A stretch of DNA of 64,000 nucleotides from Lentisphaerae bacterium GWF2_50_93 (GCA_001804815.1 MHBI01000101.1:108791-172790), one strand, 5' to 3'. Positions 26,965 to 35,645 are shown, counted from the first letter of the stretch. The notes: generated by a model not told the origin, from the sequence alone. Numbers and translations are program-made.

Positions 26965-28338
26965 TTACCCGACAAGCTTGATAAGAGGAGGATTGGAATC
27001 AGAAGAGTGGCTTTTATGGAAAGTCTCACAGAGTCTTTCGGATTTCTTCCAGTATTCGCTGCCGGGTTTCAGGATCATATCCTGGTCCAACGAGCCTGTT
27101 ATCGCGTCAAGCACATCCCTGACATGTACTTTTTCAGGAGGAAGGGCCGGGAGATAAGTCACGGTGCTTTCATTGTTCTCGCGGATCAGCTTCGAACTTA
27201 TGAGAAGTGGTATCACATCCTCAAGGAAAGTCTCAGGAATTCCAATATGTACAGACAAATCCTCCCTGTCAGGAGGTATTTCCGCCTTTTCAAAACGTTC
27301 ATTTATCACAAGCACGCACGCAAGGGCGATCTTCTGCTTGTAGGACGGTGTCATATTTGAGGCAAGATGCCTGCACCTGAAAAGCTCCATGTTCTGGACG
27401 GCGAACGCGACATGCGTGCCGAAGAGCACGATGAGCCAGCCGAAATAGAGGGCTGCCAGCATGATCGGGATTACCGCGAGGCCTCCGAAGAAAGTATGCA
27501 TCTCAATGGCCTTCCCAACATAAATTATGCTCAGCTTGTTGTTCAGCTGCCACAGGGTTCCGCCCACGACACCACCTATCACGGCCGGATAGAATCTGAC
27601 CTGGGTGTTCGGAACAACCTTGTAGAAAATCGCAAATCCTATCCACAGGGTCAGATACGGCAGAAGCAGGGTTATGACATATGTCGCCGAATGGTTGATC
27701 CCCTTCCAGGACATTAAAACCTGGGTTCCTGTCAATCCCATCGTGATGAACAGCACCAGCGGAAGCAGGGTCACGCACAGCCAGTATTGCAGGAACTGCT
27801 GCCATATGGGACGCCCCCTCTTCACATTCCAAATATCGTTCATCGTGCCTTCAATCGTCCTCAGCATCGAATACGCGATGAAGATGAAGGGGATTATTCC
27901 GAACAGCCCAAGTTTTCCAGCATCCATCTTTATCAGAATGCTGGTAAGCTTGGTGACAGCAAGTTCCTTGGCAGACATCTTCAGCTTGTCGCTGTCCTCT
28001 CCTGCCGGCACGGCCTCAAGCTGCGGGGCCAGATTTTCCACGAAGCTGTCAATCGCCTTCGGGATGAACTCCTCGGCCTTGTCCCTGAGGAACCCCTTGG
28101 AAAATGTAACAGCGATGATAAGCAGTGGGATCAGGCCGAGGACGCTTGTATAGCTGAGCGCGGCCGCCACCGACAAAGTCTTTTTCTGGAGGAAGTCGTG
28201 CCAGATGATGTGTCCGACGCGTATCGGGGCGATAAAAGGCCTCAGAGGGGAAGGCACGGTATCTTTTTCCATCATCCAGATGTCGGTGAGGAAGAAATCC
28301 TTTATTTTCCCTAATATGTCTTTTTCTTTTTTAACCAT
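26965..28338 (-). CDS. YihY/BrkB family inner-membrane protein
   Basis: 457 residues. The YihY/UPF0761 core with about six TM helices covers residues 35-310; it starts with KKTLSVAAALSYTSVLGLIP and includes SMLRTIEGTMNDIWNVKRGRP, both hallmark segments. The old name ribonuclease BN for this family is a misannotation. The C-terminal 140 residues have winged-helix character, as in the longer family members. The next gene on the strand, cobS, lies 18 bp upstream, so the two may share a transcript. Confidence 0.9.
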   Translation of the reverse strand: MVKKEKDILGKIKDFFLTDIWMMEKDTVPSPLRPFIAPIRVGHIIWHDFLQKKTLSVAAALSYTSVLGLIPLLIIAVTFSKGFLRDKAEEFIPKAIDSFVENLAPQLEAVPAGEDSDKLKMSAKELAVTKLTSILIKMDAGKLGLFGIIPFIFIAYSMLRTIEGTMNDIWNVKRGRPIWQQFLQYWLCVTLLPLVLFITMGLTGTQVLMSWKGINHSATYVITLLLPYLTLWIGFAIFYKVVPNTQVRFYPAVIGGVVGGTLWQLNNKLSIIYVGKAIEMHTFFGGLAVIPIMLAALYFGWLIVLFGTHVAFAVQNMELFRCRHLASNMTPSYKQKIALACVLVINERFEKAEIPPDREDLSVHIGIPETFLEDVIPLLISSKLIRENNESTVTYLPALPPEKVHVRDVLDAITGSLDQDMILKPGSEYWKKSERLCETFHKSHSSDSNPPLIKLVG

Positions 28339-28356
28339 TCCAGCACCAAGCGCATT

Positions 28357-29232
28357 TTAAAAGAATTCAGGAAGTACAAGCCCCAATGCAACCGCAAGCT
28401 CCACGCTTTCACAGCAGGCTCCGAGTACGTCTCCCGTTACCCCTCCCAACAGGCGGTCGGCCTTGATTTTCCAATACATGACGACAATGCCCGACAAAAC
28501 CAGCGCGACCACAAGATTCGTCACGGGAATAAAAAATCCAAAAGGCAGGAGCCAAAGTGCGCCGATGACAATCGACAGGACAGGAACTTTCCCGACGATC
28601 ACGGCGCCGGTTCCCTTTTCGCGCGGGTACTTGCTTATGGACGCCAGGAAAAGCATTGCGAATCTCGCAATTACCGGGATTGCGGAAAGGAAAGCGAGGA
28701 CTCCGAGAACCATGCAGGTCCTGAAAAGGTTAAGATTCTGCTGGAGATTCTCCTTGAAGAACATTACAAATCTTTCCGTAACATGTATCTCCGCTATGAC
28801 AATTACGAAAAAGAACATCACGAGCTTGCCTGCAACCAGGAAAATCAGATACGCTACAGCCGCCGCGCCTGGATGAGGATCCTTCATGATTTTCAGTCTG
28901 TCCTCCTTGGTGGCCGCGGTCGAAGTGAATGCGTCGCAGGCGTCGCAGAAACCGTCGATATGGAACATGCCCGTCATCCATGCAATTCCTGCGACAAACA
29001 GAAAATCTCCGATTGCAATAATCGCATAGTTGGCGTTCGCATTGCTGGAGAAATATGCCATGGCCATGAAAGGAAGGGCCGCAATGGCCGCAAGAATATA
29101 TCCGCAGAGCGGAAAATATGCCGCACTCCTGCCCCAGTCAGCATCGTCCGCATCCCCTGTCCTGACCGGTATCCTGGTCAGCAGTGAAAGCGACAGAAGA
29201 AACGGTTTGACTACGTATTTATACAAGAACAT
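28357..29232 (-). CDS. cobS: Adenosylcobinamide-GDP ribazoletransferase
   Basis: 291 residues, polytopic. The motif GMFHIDGFCDACDAFTST (about 85-102) followed by RLKIMKDPHPGAAAV is the CobS active-site signature, and GVTGDVLGACCE near the C-terminus is the second one. It joins adenosylcobinamide-GDP and alpha-ribazole at the last steps of B12 nucleotide-loop assembly. No other cobalamin genes are in the window. The product would serve corrinoid enzymes such as the AcsC/AcsD protein at 46-52 kb. Confidence 0.95.
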   Translation of the reverse strand: MFLYKYVVKPFLLSLSLLTRIPVRTGDADDADWGRSAAYFPLCGYILAAIAALPFMAMAYFSSNANANYAIIAIGDFLFVAGIAWMTGMFHIDGFCDACDAFTSTAATKEDRLKIMKDPHPGAAAVAYLIFLVAGKLVMFFFVIVIAEIHVTERFVMFFKENLQQNLNLFRTCMVLGVLAFLSAIPVIARFAMLFLASISKYPREKGTGAVIVGKVPVLSIVIGALWLLPFGFFIPVTNLVVALVLSGIVVMYWKIKADRLLGGVTGDVLGACCESVELAVALGLVLPEFF

Positions 29233-29271
29233 CTCCAGATTCAGCGTAAATACAGAAGAGTGGAAATAAGT

Positions 29272-29348
29272 TGGTGGCGGCTCTCGGATTTGAACCGAGG
29301 ACCTGCGGATTATGATTCCGACGCTCTAACCAACTGAGCTAAGCCGCC
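29272..29348 (-). tRNA. tRNA-Met (anticodon CAT), CCA encoded
   Basis: On the minus strand the acceptor GGCGGCT pairs with AGCCGCC; D arm GCTCAGTTGGTTAGAGC; anticodon loop ATCATAA gives CAT; T loop TTCAAAT; A-CCA at the 3' end. The acceptor does not look like an initiator. A lysidine-modified tRNA-Ile2 cannot be fully excluded by sequence. Confidence 0.9.
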
Positions 29349-29426
29349 AATGCGACAGGTAAAATATACGAAAAGCCGTTTGTTACAAGTGAAAAACAAT
29401 TTCTTTGCTTTCTTATTAATACAAAT

Positions 29427-29530
29427 AGAAAAATGGCGGGAGCGACGGGGCCCCGCCGTGCGGGGCAAGCTCGAACTTCATCCCGCCTCCGGCGGGACCG
29501 CAACTCCTGAATCTTGAAGAAACCGCCTCG
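29427..29530. repeat. Partial duplicate of the tRNA-Asp 3' end
   Basis: Bases 29427-29451 repeat 29760-29784 exactly over 25 bases, that is the 3' end and T-arm side of tRNA-Asp. Further tRNA-like pieces (TCGAAC, CCGCAAC) follow, interrupted by two small hairpins (CCCCGCCGTGCGGGG and CCCGCCTCCGGCGGG). The duplicate lies at the 3' end of the GIY-YIG gene. Confidence 0.8.
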
Positions 29531-29753
29531 CGCCTCTGGATTTGATCTTTTTTTCCAACTCTCTTGCATCAAGGGAATTCTCCATCCCAGTCTTCCAGAC
29601 TTCCTGCCAGTCGTCAACTGCAGACGTCCAATGCGACTGACCTTTCTTGTGCTGTCTCAGGCGCTTGGCAGTAAACTTCGACATGCCTATGTAGAAGTTA
29701 TCGAGAGTCTGTGAATATAGGATGTAGACATGAAATTGCATAAGTTCCTGCAT
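29478..29753 (-). CDS. GIY-YIG nuclease family protein (UPF0213-like)
   Basis: 91 residues. FHVYILYSQTLDNFYIGMSK contains the GIY-YIG strands (YIL...YIG), then KRLRQHKKGQSHWTS and ARELEKKIKSRGARRFL as usual for the small single-domain members. It starts 13 bp after the tRNA-Asp 3' end on the same strand, and its last codons (GVAVPPEAG) are encoded within a duplicated copy of the tRNA 3' end. These proteins often lie next to tRNA genes; an insertion into the tRNA 3' end that restores the tRNA would explain both facts. Confidence 0.88.
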   Translation of the reverse strand: MQELMQFHVYILYSQTLDNFYIGMSKFTAKRLRQHKKGQSHWTSAVDDWQEVWKTGMENSLDARELEKKIKSRGARRFLQDSGVAVPPEAG

Positions 29754-29766
29754 TTAGGCAGAAAAA

Positions 29767-29844
29767 TGGCGGGAGCGACGGGGCTCGAACCCGCAACCTC
29801 TGCCGTGACAGGGCAGCGCTCTAAACCAATTGAGCTACGCCCCC
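29767..29844 (-). tRNA. tRNA-Asp (anticodon GTC), CCA encoded
   Basis: On the minus strand acceptor GGGGGCG pairs with CGCTCCC (one G-T); anticodon stem CTGCC/GGCAG closes loop CTGTCAC with anticodon GTC; T loop TTCGAGC; discriminator G then CCA. Its 3' part is partly duplicated at 29427-29451. Confidence 0.95.
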
Positions 29845-29937
29845 GCTTTTAAGCGGAAGACCCAAAAATTACTACCAAGTCGCAGTAATGCAAGAAAAAT
29901 TTATAAAATTTATCATATATGATGCTTCCAAGGCAAT

Positions 29938-30684
29938 CTACAGGCCTTGTTTCGGCGGATTCATGAATGAAAAGAATACTGTCACCGTCTTCTGGTATGG
30001 AGCGACGGCATCGGGATTCACAACTATGAAATCGTCGTCGTTTCCCGTGGATGAAGGATTGTCGAGGATCGTGTTGCCGAAACTCCAGACGTTCACAATG
30101 TTCCCCTCCTCCTTCGCCATGCAGTACATGTTCGCGGAAAAGCTTGAACCGACAAAAACCCATCCGACCCTTTCCATGCCCTTCTCGGTCTTCTTGTTCA
30201 AAAGCCATTCCTCCACAGGAACCCTTTTCCCGCCCTCCGGCTGGACGTCGATATTCAAAAGCGTGCCCTGCCTTGTTTTCCCGCCGCCGATCCGGGCTCC
30301 GTTTTCAGCCCCCAGAAGCAGGAGGGCCAGCTGAAGCTTCATAGGATCAATCTTGCTTGACAGCAGGCTCTCGTGAACCCTGCCATGCGGCATTGCTATG
30401 AGGACTTCAAGATCCCCTGAGGTGAGATTGACCTTTCCTGGAAATGAAAGCTCCCTCTCCTTCCTGTGGATTGTTATGTCTCCAATCTTCAAATCCTGAT
30501 CAGGAAGAACCGTCCCTCCCATCCTCTCGAGAACCCTCTTCTCCGCATCCGACAATGGAGGAAGCGCGTCCTTGCCCGGCTTCACTTCGTCTTTCCGGGC
30601 AGTCTGGGCAGAAGGAAGATTTCCGCATGACGAAATAAACATGGCAATTGACGCCAATAAAACCGCAGCAAATGTTCTCCTCAT
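29938..30684 (-). CDS. YdjY-domain lipoprotein
   Basis: 248 residues with a lipobox-type signal (ASIAMFISSCGN, Cys near 20). After a linker, residues about 58-225 form the YdjY-like domain with GDITIHRKERELSFPGKVNL and the conserved MPHGRVHESLLSSKIDP. In PVC and related bacteria this domain occurs in envelope lipoproteins of unknown function. It is the last of a minus-strand group with plsY and gpsA, but 300 bp of repeat-rich sequence separates it. Confidence 0.82.
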   Translation of the reverse strand: MRRTFAAVLLASIAMFISSCGNLPSAQTARKDEVKPGKDALPPLSDAEKRVLERMGGTVLPDQDLKIGDITIHRKERELSFPGKVNLTSGDLEVLIAMPHGRVHESLLSSKIDPMKLQLALLLLGAENGARIGGGKTRQGTLLNIDVQPEGGKRVPVEEWLLNKKTEKGMERVGWVFVGSSFSANMYCMAKEEGNIVNVWSFGNTILDNPSSTGNDDDFIVVNPDAVAPYQKTVTVFFSFMNPPKQGL

Positions 30685-30710
30685 AGATTCCTACGCCTCC
30701 GTTTAAATAA

Positions 30711-30735
30711 ACACAGCCAATAATGGCTTGACTAG
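30711..30735. repeat. REP-like half element (GTAGTCAAGCC variant)
   Basis: Read on the minus strand: CTAGTCAAGCCATTATTGGC then TGTGTT. Near-identical half at 38470-38494, where the foot is GTAG. Confidence 0.65.
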
Positions 30736-30780
30736 ACGTTGCTCGAAAAGGTAATCCCAAAATGCAACTTATCTTAAAAA

Positions 30781-30849
30781 GCAACACAGACATTCCTGTC
30801 TGTGGATTCAAATTTTCTTTTCCGTCACAGACAAGAATGTCTGTGCTAC
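30781..30849. repeat. REP-like inverted pair (GTAGCACAG family)
   Basis: CACAGACATTCCTGTCTGTG on the left; on the minus strand from the right end, GTAG then CACAGACATTCTTGTCTGTG. Same family as 41677-41741. Confidence 0.8.
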
Positions 30850-30983
30850 CCCCAACAGGCTCTCACTACCAAAAACGCAACCCCAAGTTTCCTACTTTCT
30901 AAATTCTACTTTTAACTTTATTCCAGATTTCCCCGAACTTTAGAACTTCAGAACTCTAGCACTCCCGAACTCCCGAATTTCTT

Positions 30984-31979
30984 CTAAAATTCCTTCCTGG
31001 CTTTCCTTGTCATAAGATCCCTTACGCCTTTGCGAGGATCCTTTCCAAGATAAAGCTCTTCGTAGACTTCATTTATTATAGGTGTTTCAATCCCGTGCTT
31101 CAAGGCAAGGCTGTGCGCGCTTTCAGCGGTCTTCACGCCTTCAGCCACGACCATGCCCATTTCCTTCAGGACATCCTCTATTTTCCTGCCTCTGCCGAGC
31201 TCCTCGCCGACATGCCTGTTGCGGCTGTGCCTGCTGATGCAAGTGACAATGAGATCACCTATTCCGCTCAATCCTGAAAATGTCTCGCCTTTTCCGCCAA
31301 GCGCGACACCGAGTCTTGCGAGTTCCGCAATTCCCCTGGTCATGAGCGCCGCCTTTGGATTGTCCCCGAGCTTCATCCCGTCGATCACGCCTGAGGCGAT
31401 CGCGAATACATTCTTGAGCGAACCGCCAAGTTCGACACCGACAACGTCATGAGAAGTGTATACCCTGAAGAACTCGTTCATGAAGGCCTTCTGCACTGTT
31501 TCTGCGGTCCTGGTATCAGAAGATGCGGCGACGACCGCGGTCGGCGACTTGAGTGCGACTTCCTCGGCATGGCTCGGTCCCGAGAGGACGCAGTACTGGT
31601 TTTTACCAAGCACTTCTTCGCATATCTCGCTCATGCGCTTCAACGAACCGACTTCTATGCCCTTTGCAACATTCACGAGAATGTGTTTTCCCGGCGAATG
31701 GAATGGTGAAAACTTTTCAAGCGTTCCCCGCATGTACTGCGAAGGTGAAGCAAGAAGGACAATCTCGGCGTCGTTCACGGCCTCCTTCATGTCCTCGCAA
31801 AGAAGAAGCCCATCCGGCAGCCTGACGCCTGCGAGGAACCTGCCGTTCACCCTGCTTTTGCGGATTTCGCAGATATAGTCCGGAAACGGACCCCACTGCC
31901 GGACACTGTGCCCATTGTTCACAAGCAGAATGGAAAGAGCCGTCCCCCATCCCCCGTCGCTCAGTACTGCTACATTCAT
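30984..31979 (-). CDS. gpsA: Glycerol-3-phosphate dehydrogenase [NAD(P)+]
   Basis: 331 residues. The N-terminal Rossmann motif is GGWGTALSILLVNNGH (the first Gly of the usual GAGAWGT is changed to DGGWGT). GPSHAEEVALKSPTAVVAAS, ELGGSLKNVFAIASGVIDGM with the catalytic Lys, and TRGIAELARLG match GpsA. It makes sn-glycerol-3-phosphate for phospholipids. PlsY, the next enzyme of the pathway, is encoded 63 bp upstream on the same strand. Confidence 0.95.
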   Translation of the reverse strand: MNVAVLSDGGWGTALSILLVNNGHSVRQWGPFPDYICEIRKSRVNGRFLAGVRLPDGLLLCEDMKEAVNDAEIVLLASPSQYMRGTLEKFSPFHSPGKHILVNVAKGIEVGSLKRMSEICEEVLGKNQYCVLSGPSHAEEVALKSPTAVVAASSDTRTAETVQKAFMNEFFRVYTSHDVVGVELGGSLKNVFAIASGVIDGMKLGDNPKAALMTRGIAELARLGVALGGKGETFSGLSGIGDLIVTCISRHSRNRHVGEELGRGRKIEDVLKEMGMVVAEGVKTAESAHSLALKHGIETPIINEVYEELYLGKDPRKGVRDLMTRKARKEF

Positions 31980-32042
31980 ACTTATCCCTTTTCGTGTGCT
32001 TCGTGGTTCGTTCTTTTTCTGTGTAATCTGTGTGTTCTGTGG

Positions 32043-32687
32043 TTAACTTTTCTTCTTCTCGAACTTATGCTCAGTTCCATTCAGCAATCTTTTAATGTTG
32101 GAATGATGTTTCGCTATTGCCAGGACCGCCAGGACCAGCAGGAAGATCTGGATTGACGTATTGGTCCTCCAGAGACCCGCAACTGAAAATGCATATGCGC
32201 TGACAGGCAGCAGGGCGGCCGCGATTATGCTCGCTACCGACACATATCTCGTGGCATAGAAGAATATGATCCAGGCAATTCCACAGCAGATGAATGAATA
32301 AGGTGCTACTCCAACGAGGACTCCGCCACCTGTCGCCATCCCCTTGCCACCTTTGAACTTCAGGAAAATTGTCCAGATGTGGCCGCACACGACCGCGACC
32401 GCGGCGGTTATGAGAGCCACCTCCAGCGGTACGGAAATAATCTTCATGCCGATGAGAATCTTCACCGCAGCCAAAGGAAGAAAACCTTTCAGGAAATCCA
32501 GGAGGAAGCAGGTATATCCCCATTTCCTGCCGAGGACCCTCATGACATTCGTAGCACCCACATTACCGCTGCCGTGCTGGCGGATGTCGATTCCGTTCAT
32601 CTTCCCGATGATATACGCCCACGGCACCGAACCGAAGATATAACTGGCAAATGCTATCGCCGCACATATGATTATTGGTGAATCCAT
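32043..32687 (-). CDS. plsY: Glycerol-3-phosphate acyltransferase PlsY
   Basis: 214 residues, about five to six TM helices. Conserved motifs are visible: GSVPWAYIIGKMNGIDIRQH then GSGNVGATNVMRVLG, and KFKGGKGMATGGG. It transfers acyl from acyl-phosphate to glycerol-3-phosphate. It precedes gpsA on the same strand, a functional pair. Confidence 0.95.
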   Translation of the reverse strand: MDSPIIICAAIAFASYIFGSVPWAYIIGKMNGIDIRQHGSGNVGATNVMRVLGRKWGYTCFLLDFLKGFLPLAAVKILIGMKIISVPLEVALITAAVAVVCGHIWTIFLKFKGGKGMATGGGVLVGVAPYSFICCGIAWIIFFYATRYVSVASIIAAALLPVSAYAFSVAGLWRTNTSIQIFLLVLAVLAIAKHHSNIKRLLNGTEHKFEKKKS

Positions 32688-32844
32688 CTATTGCTCCAGC
32701 CTTCTGTCTTCTAATTTCCACCTTCTACATTCCCCCTAATATAGCACTTCTTCAGCATTTCGGCGAAACTGGACTTTCAGCCCCCCTATTGTATATTACG
32801 CACTGTTTTAGCAGAAAGCTTGAACAACCCAGGAAAAATAAAGC

Positions 32845-33456
32845 ATGAATAAGTTTCTCGCATCACTCTCAGCCGGTGCGGTTTTCATCGGAACATTCTC
32901 CCTTCTTGCCGACGACGCCTCAAAGACAACTCCCGCAGCGCCCAACACTTTCAAGAAAATAGACAAGGACAGCGACGGGAAAATCACTCCCGACGAATAC
33001 AACTCATACTGGATCGATATTTTCGAAGTGATTGACATCGACAAGAACGGCAGGATCACAGAACCTGAAATGAAGGCCCGGGCTGAAAAGCGGGTCGCCG
33101 AAATCGACAGGAACAAGGACGACGGCGTTGCCAGGCATGAATTCATCACCCTCCCAAAACCTGCTGAAGGCAAAGCGCCTGAAAAGGCCGGCTCAGGAAA
33201 AACACGCTTCGCCCAGGCGGATGTCAACGCAGACGGCTCGATAACTCTCCAGGAATATCATTTCATCCTGGGCGACCAATTTGACAAGGCCGACAAAAGC
33301 AAGGACGGGAAGATCGACAAGGTTGAAGCCACAGACATGCTCATGGAAATCTACCGCATGTCCGACATTGACAAGGATGGCATTGTAACCAAGGATGAAT
33401 GGCTCGCCTACTGGGTCGGCACGCTTCCCAAGGAAGAGAAGAAGGCCGATAAATAA
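32845..33456 (+). CDS. Secreted EF-hand calcium-binding protein
   Basis: 203 residues with a signal peptide (about 1-23). Six DxDxDG-type loops are visible: DKDSDGKITPDE, DIDKNGRITEPE, DRNKDDGVARHE, DVNADGSITLQE, DKSKDGKIDKVE and DIDKDGIVTKDE. Loop 3 is slightly off consensus. Such exported EF-hand proteins are common in PVC bacteria; the role is unknown, perhaps Ca2+ sensing or protein stabilisation in the periplasm. Confidence 0.9.
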   Translation: MNKFLASLSAGAVFIGTFSLLADDASKTTPAAPNTFKKIDKDSDGKITPDEYNSYWIDIFEVIDIDKNGRITEPEMKARAEKRVAEIDRNKDDGVARHEFITLPKPAEGKAPEKAGSGKTRFAQADVNADGSITLQEYHFILGDQFDKADKSKDGKIDKVEATDMLMEIYRMSDIDKDGIVTKDEWLAYWVGTLPKEEKKADK

Positions 33457-33478
33457 TAAACCTGCTTAATATCAGGGT

Positions 33479-33504
33479 GGCGATAAAACGTCGCCTTTTT
33501 ATTT
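33479..33504 (+). terminator. Rho-independent terminator after the EF-hand gene
   Basis: GGCGA / TCGCC stem with a 7-base loop followed by TTTTTATTT, 22 bp after the stop. Confidence 0.8.
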
Positions 33505-33576
33505 GGAAATCGACCGCCGGAATTAAATGTCCTCCTTATTCGATTTTAAATTAACGCTGAAAGCGTATAGTGTGAT

Positions 33577-33770
33577 ACAGCCTATGGTTTCAACCATAGG
33601 TACTGCGAGCAAAGATATTCCGTCCTGTAGGGACGGAGCAATAAAGGACAAAATGTCACAAAAAAACGAATCATATCTGGGAATACCACCGTCTCTTCAA
33701 GACGAATGCACCTTGTATGATTTACCTGTGGTTGAAACCACAGGCTACATTCCTCTATCCCTTCGGGATA
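33577..33770. repeat. Cluster of REP-like hairpins
   Basis: CCTATGGTTTCAACCATAGG (33581-33600), a hairpin around CCGTCCTGTAGGGACGG (about 33621-33637), the minus-strand GTAG plus CCTGTGGTTTCAACCACAGG (33725-33748), and CTATCCCTTCGGGATAAAG (about 33757-33775) lie within 200 bp. An open frame crosses the region but only reads through the repeats, so I do not call it a gene. Confidence 0.7.
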
Positions 33771-33816
33771 AAGAAAAAGATAAACTGAAACGTCAAATCG
33801 AAATCAGGACCTGATT

Positions 33817-34887
33817 ATGGAGTTAATCCTAGGCATAGAGTCAAGCTGCGATGAGACTGCGGCTTCCGTGGTCGCCGGCGGCTGCGAAGTTCGCAGCAAT
33901 GTCGTTTCATCCCAAATAGCGAAGCATTCGCTCTACGGCGGAGTCGTCCCGGAAATCGCCGCGCGCGAACACCTCAACTCGATTGAACTTGTCACCGAAA
34001 CCGCCCTCAAGTCGGCAAGTGCCACCATGAAGGATGTCCGAGCCATATCGGTCACCAACGGACCGGGCCTCATTCCCGCCCTTCTTGTCGGCCTCAATTA
34101 TGCAAAAGGCCTTTCTGCCGGTCATAAGATTCCGCTCATCGGAATCAACCATTTCATCGCCCACATCTACGGGAGCTTTCTTGAGAATGGAATGGACCGG
34201 CTGAAGAATCCGGAAACCTATCCGATACTTTCACTCGTGGTCTCCGGCGGCCATACCGCACTTGTGATGATCACAGCCGACGGTACCGCAAAAATCGTCG
34301 GGACGACCCTTGACGATGCCGCAGGCGAAGCCTTCGACAAGGCTGCAAAGCTTCTCAATCTCGGATATCCCGGCGGCCCTGTGATCGAGAAGACCGCCAA
34401 AAATGGAAATCCTGCGAAGTTCGCATTTCCACGTTCCCTCACCGGCGCCGCAGGCCGTGCACTCAGCGAAAAGGACCGCTTCAACTTCAGCTTCAGCGGC
34501 GTAAAGACATCCCTCTACTACCATTGCAAGAATGCAGGCGGAAGCGATAAGATCCAGGGGGAATTCCTTTATGATACCGTCGCATCCTACCAGGAGGCGC
34601 TTGTGGATGTCCTGACGAGGAAGACCCTGGAGGCTGCAGAACATTTCTGTGCTCCAACCGTAGTCATTTGCGGCGGTGTCGCCTGCAACGGCGCGCTCAG
34701 GGAAAGAATGAAGAAGATCCTTCCTGCGAAACGGCAGCTGGTCGTATCCCATCCGAAATACTGCACCGACAACGCCGCGATGATCGCAGGCCTCGGCTGG
34801 CACTACTACAAGGAAAAGAAGTTCGACGATTATTCCCTCGACGCCTACTCCAGGATGTCCGAACTCTCGTCTGTTGTGTTTGTGTGA
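33817..34887 (+). CDS. tsaD: tRNA N6-adenosine threonylcarbamoyltransferase
   Basis: 356 residues. ILGIESSCDETAASVV opens the ASKHA fold; the metal-binding His pair is H112 and H116 in NHFIAHIYGSF; VSGGHTAL, LDDAAGEAFDKAAKLL and CGGVACNGALRERM match TsaD. It installs t6A37 on ANN-decoding tRNAs together with TsaB/TsaE, which are not here. A cluster of REP-like hairpins lies just upstream. Confidence 0.97.
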   Translation: MELILGIESSCDETAASVVAGGCEVRSNVVSSQIAKHSLYGGVVPEIAAREHLNSIELVTETALKSASATMKDVRAISVTNGPGLIPALLVGLNYAKGLSAGHKIPLIGINHFIAHIYGSFLENGMDRLKNPETYPILSLVVSGGHTALVMITADGTAKIVGTTLDDAAGEAFDKAAKLLNLGYPGGPVIEKTAKNGNPAKFAFPRSLTGAAGRALSEKDRFNFSFSGVKTSLYYHCKNAGGSDKIQGEFLYDTVASYQEALVDVLTRKTLEAAEHFCAPTVVICGGVACNGALRERMKKILPAKRQLVVSHPKYCTDNAAMIAGLGWHYYKEKKFDDYSLDAYSRMSELSSVVFV

Positions 34888-34945
34888 AACGAAATTTTGA
34901 TGGCATATCAAATACAAGGCAGCTAGCTATATCAAGAGCCTAATC

Positions 34946-35350
34946 ATGAAACCAATTTTTGAAATTGACGGTGATCGATTCTCAACCCTTGAGGAGTTCT
35001 ACTCTGAAATTAGCAGGGTGCTTATCCCAAACTCATGCTGGGGACATAACCTAGACGCATTCAACGATATTCTGAGAGGTGGTTTTGGAACACCCGAAGG
35101 AGGCTTCATATTACGCTGGAAGAACTCATCGAAATCACGAGAACTACTCGGTTATCCGGAAACAGTAAGACAGTTGGAGGAGCGTCTCGGAAAATGCCAT
35201 CCAGCAAATCGAGAACTCGTAAGGCTCGATATCAACAAAGCACGAAAAAATGAAGGGTCAACAGTGTTCGACTGGTTAATTGAAATCATTCAAATCCATG
35301 GCGGAACTGGAGATGAAAAGGAAAATGGCGTTGAACTTGAACTAGCATGA
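34946..35350 (+). CDS. Barstar-family ribonuclease inhibitor
   Basis: 134 residues. The barstar signature is clear: a leading segment FEIDGDRFSTLEEFYSEISR, then CWGHNLDAFNDILRGGFG and FILRWKNSSKSRELLG. Barstars bind and block barnase-type RNases and act as immunity proteins of toxin systems. No barnase or toxin gene lies on either side, so this is an orphan. It follows tsaD by 58 bp. Confidence 0.85.
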   Translation: MKPIFEIDGDRFSTLEEFYSEISRVLIPNSCWGHNLDAFNDILRGGFGTPEGGFILRWKNSSKSRELLGYPETVRQLEERLGKCHPANRELVRLDINKARKNEGSTVFDWLIEIIQIHGGTGDEKENGVELELA

Positions 35351-35443
35351 GGATGCATAACAAGCGTTTCTTCTATGCGCATGGCACCATAAATCTGATA
35401 CATCCGTGATGCCTACCACTAGGAACCGAATAGGAAATTGTTT

Positions 35444-35515
35444 GTAGTAGCGCATGTTTGCGCGTTCTTAACGGAACCTTAAATGACTGAAGAACGCGCA
35501 AACATGCGCTACTAC
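35444..35515. repeat. REP-like inverted pair (GTAGTAGCGC family)
   Basis: GTAGTAGCGCATGTTTGCGC and its exact reverse complement lie at the two ends of 72 bp, a long perfect palindrome with an asymmetric centre. Same family as 40235-40452. Confidence 0.85.
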
Positions 35516-35645
35516 GAACGAAACACACTAGCAATTGACTTCTTTGCCTGGCTCGACAAGCTCAGGGCAAGCACTCCAAGGTCAGGCGGAGAGCCTGACG
35601 TAAAAACAATAAAATTCCAAAACCTTCAAAAGATATACTTGAGGT

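Larger units (their letters stand above)
30685..30983. other. Repeat-rich intergenic stretch
   Basis: No gene seen. It holds a REP half copy (30711-30735), a REP pair (30781-30849) and, at 30925-30975, tandem-like GAACT-containing short repeats. Confidence 0.6.

Noticed and set aside
33527..33814. Open frame of 95 codons between the EF-hand gene and tsaD
   Set aside because: It is made of the REP-like hairpins in this interval and has no RBS or recognisable domain.
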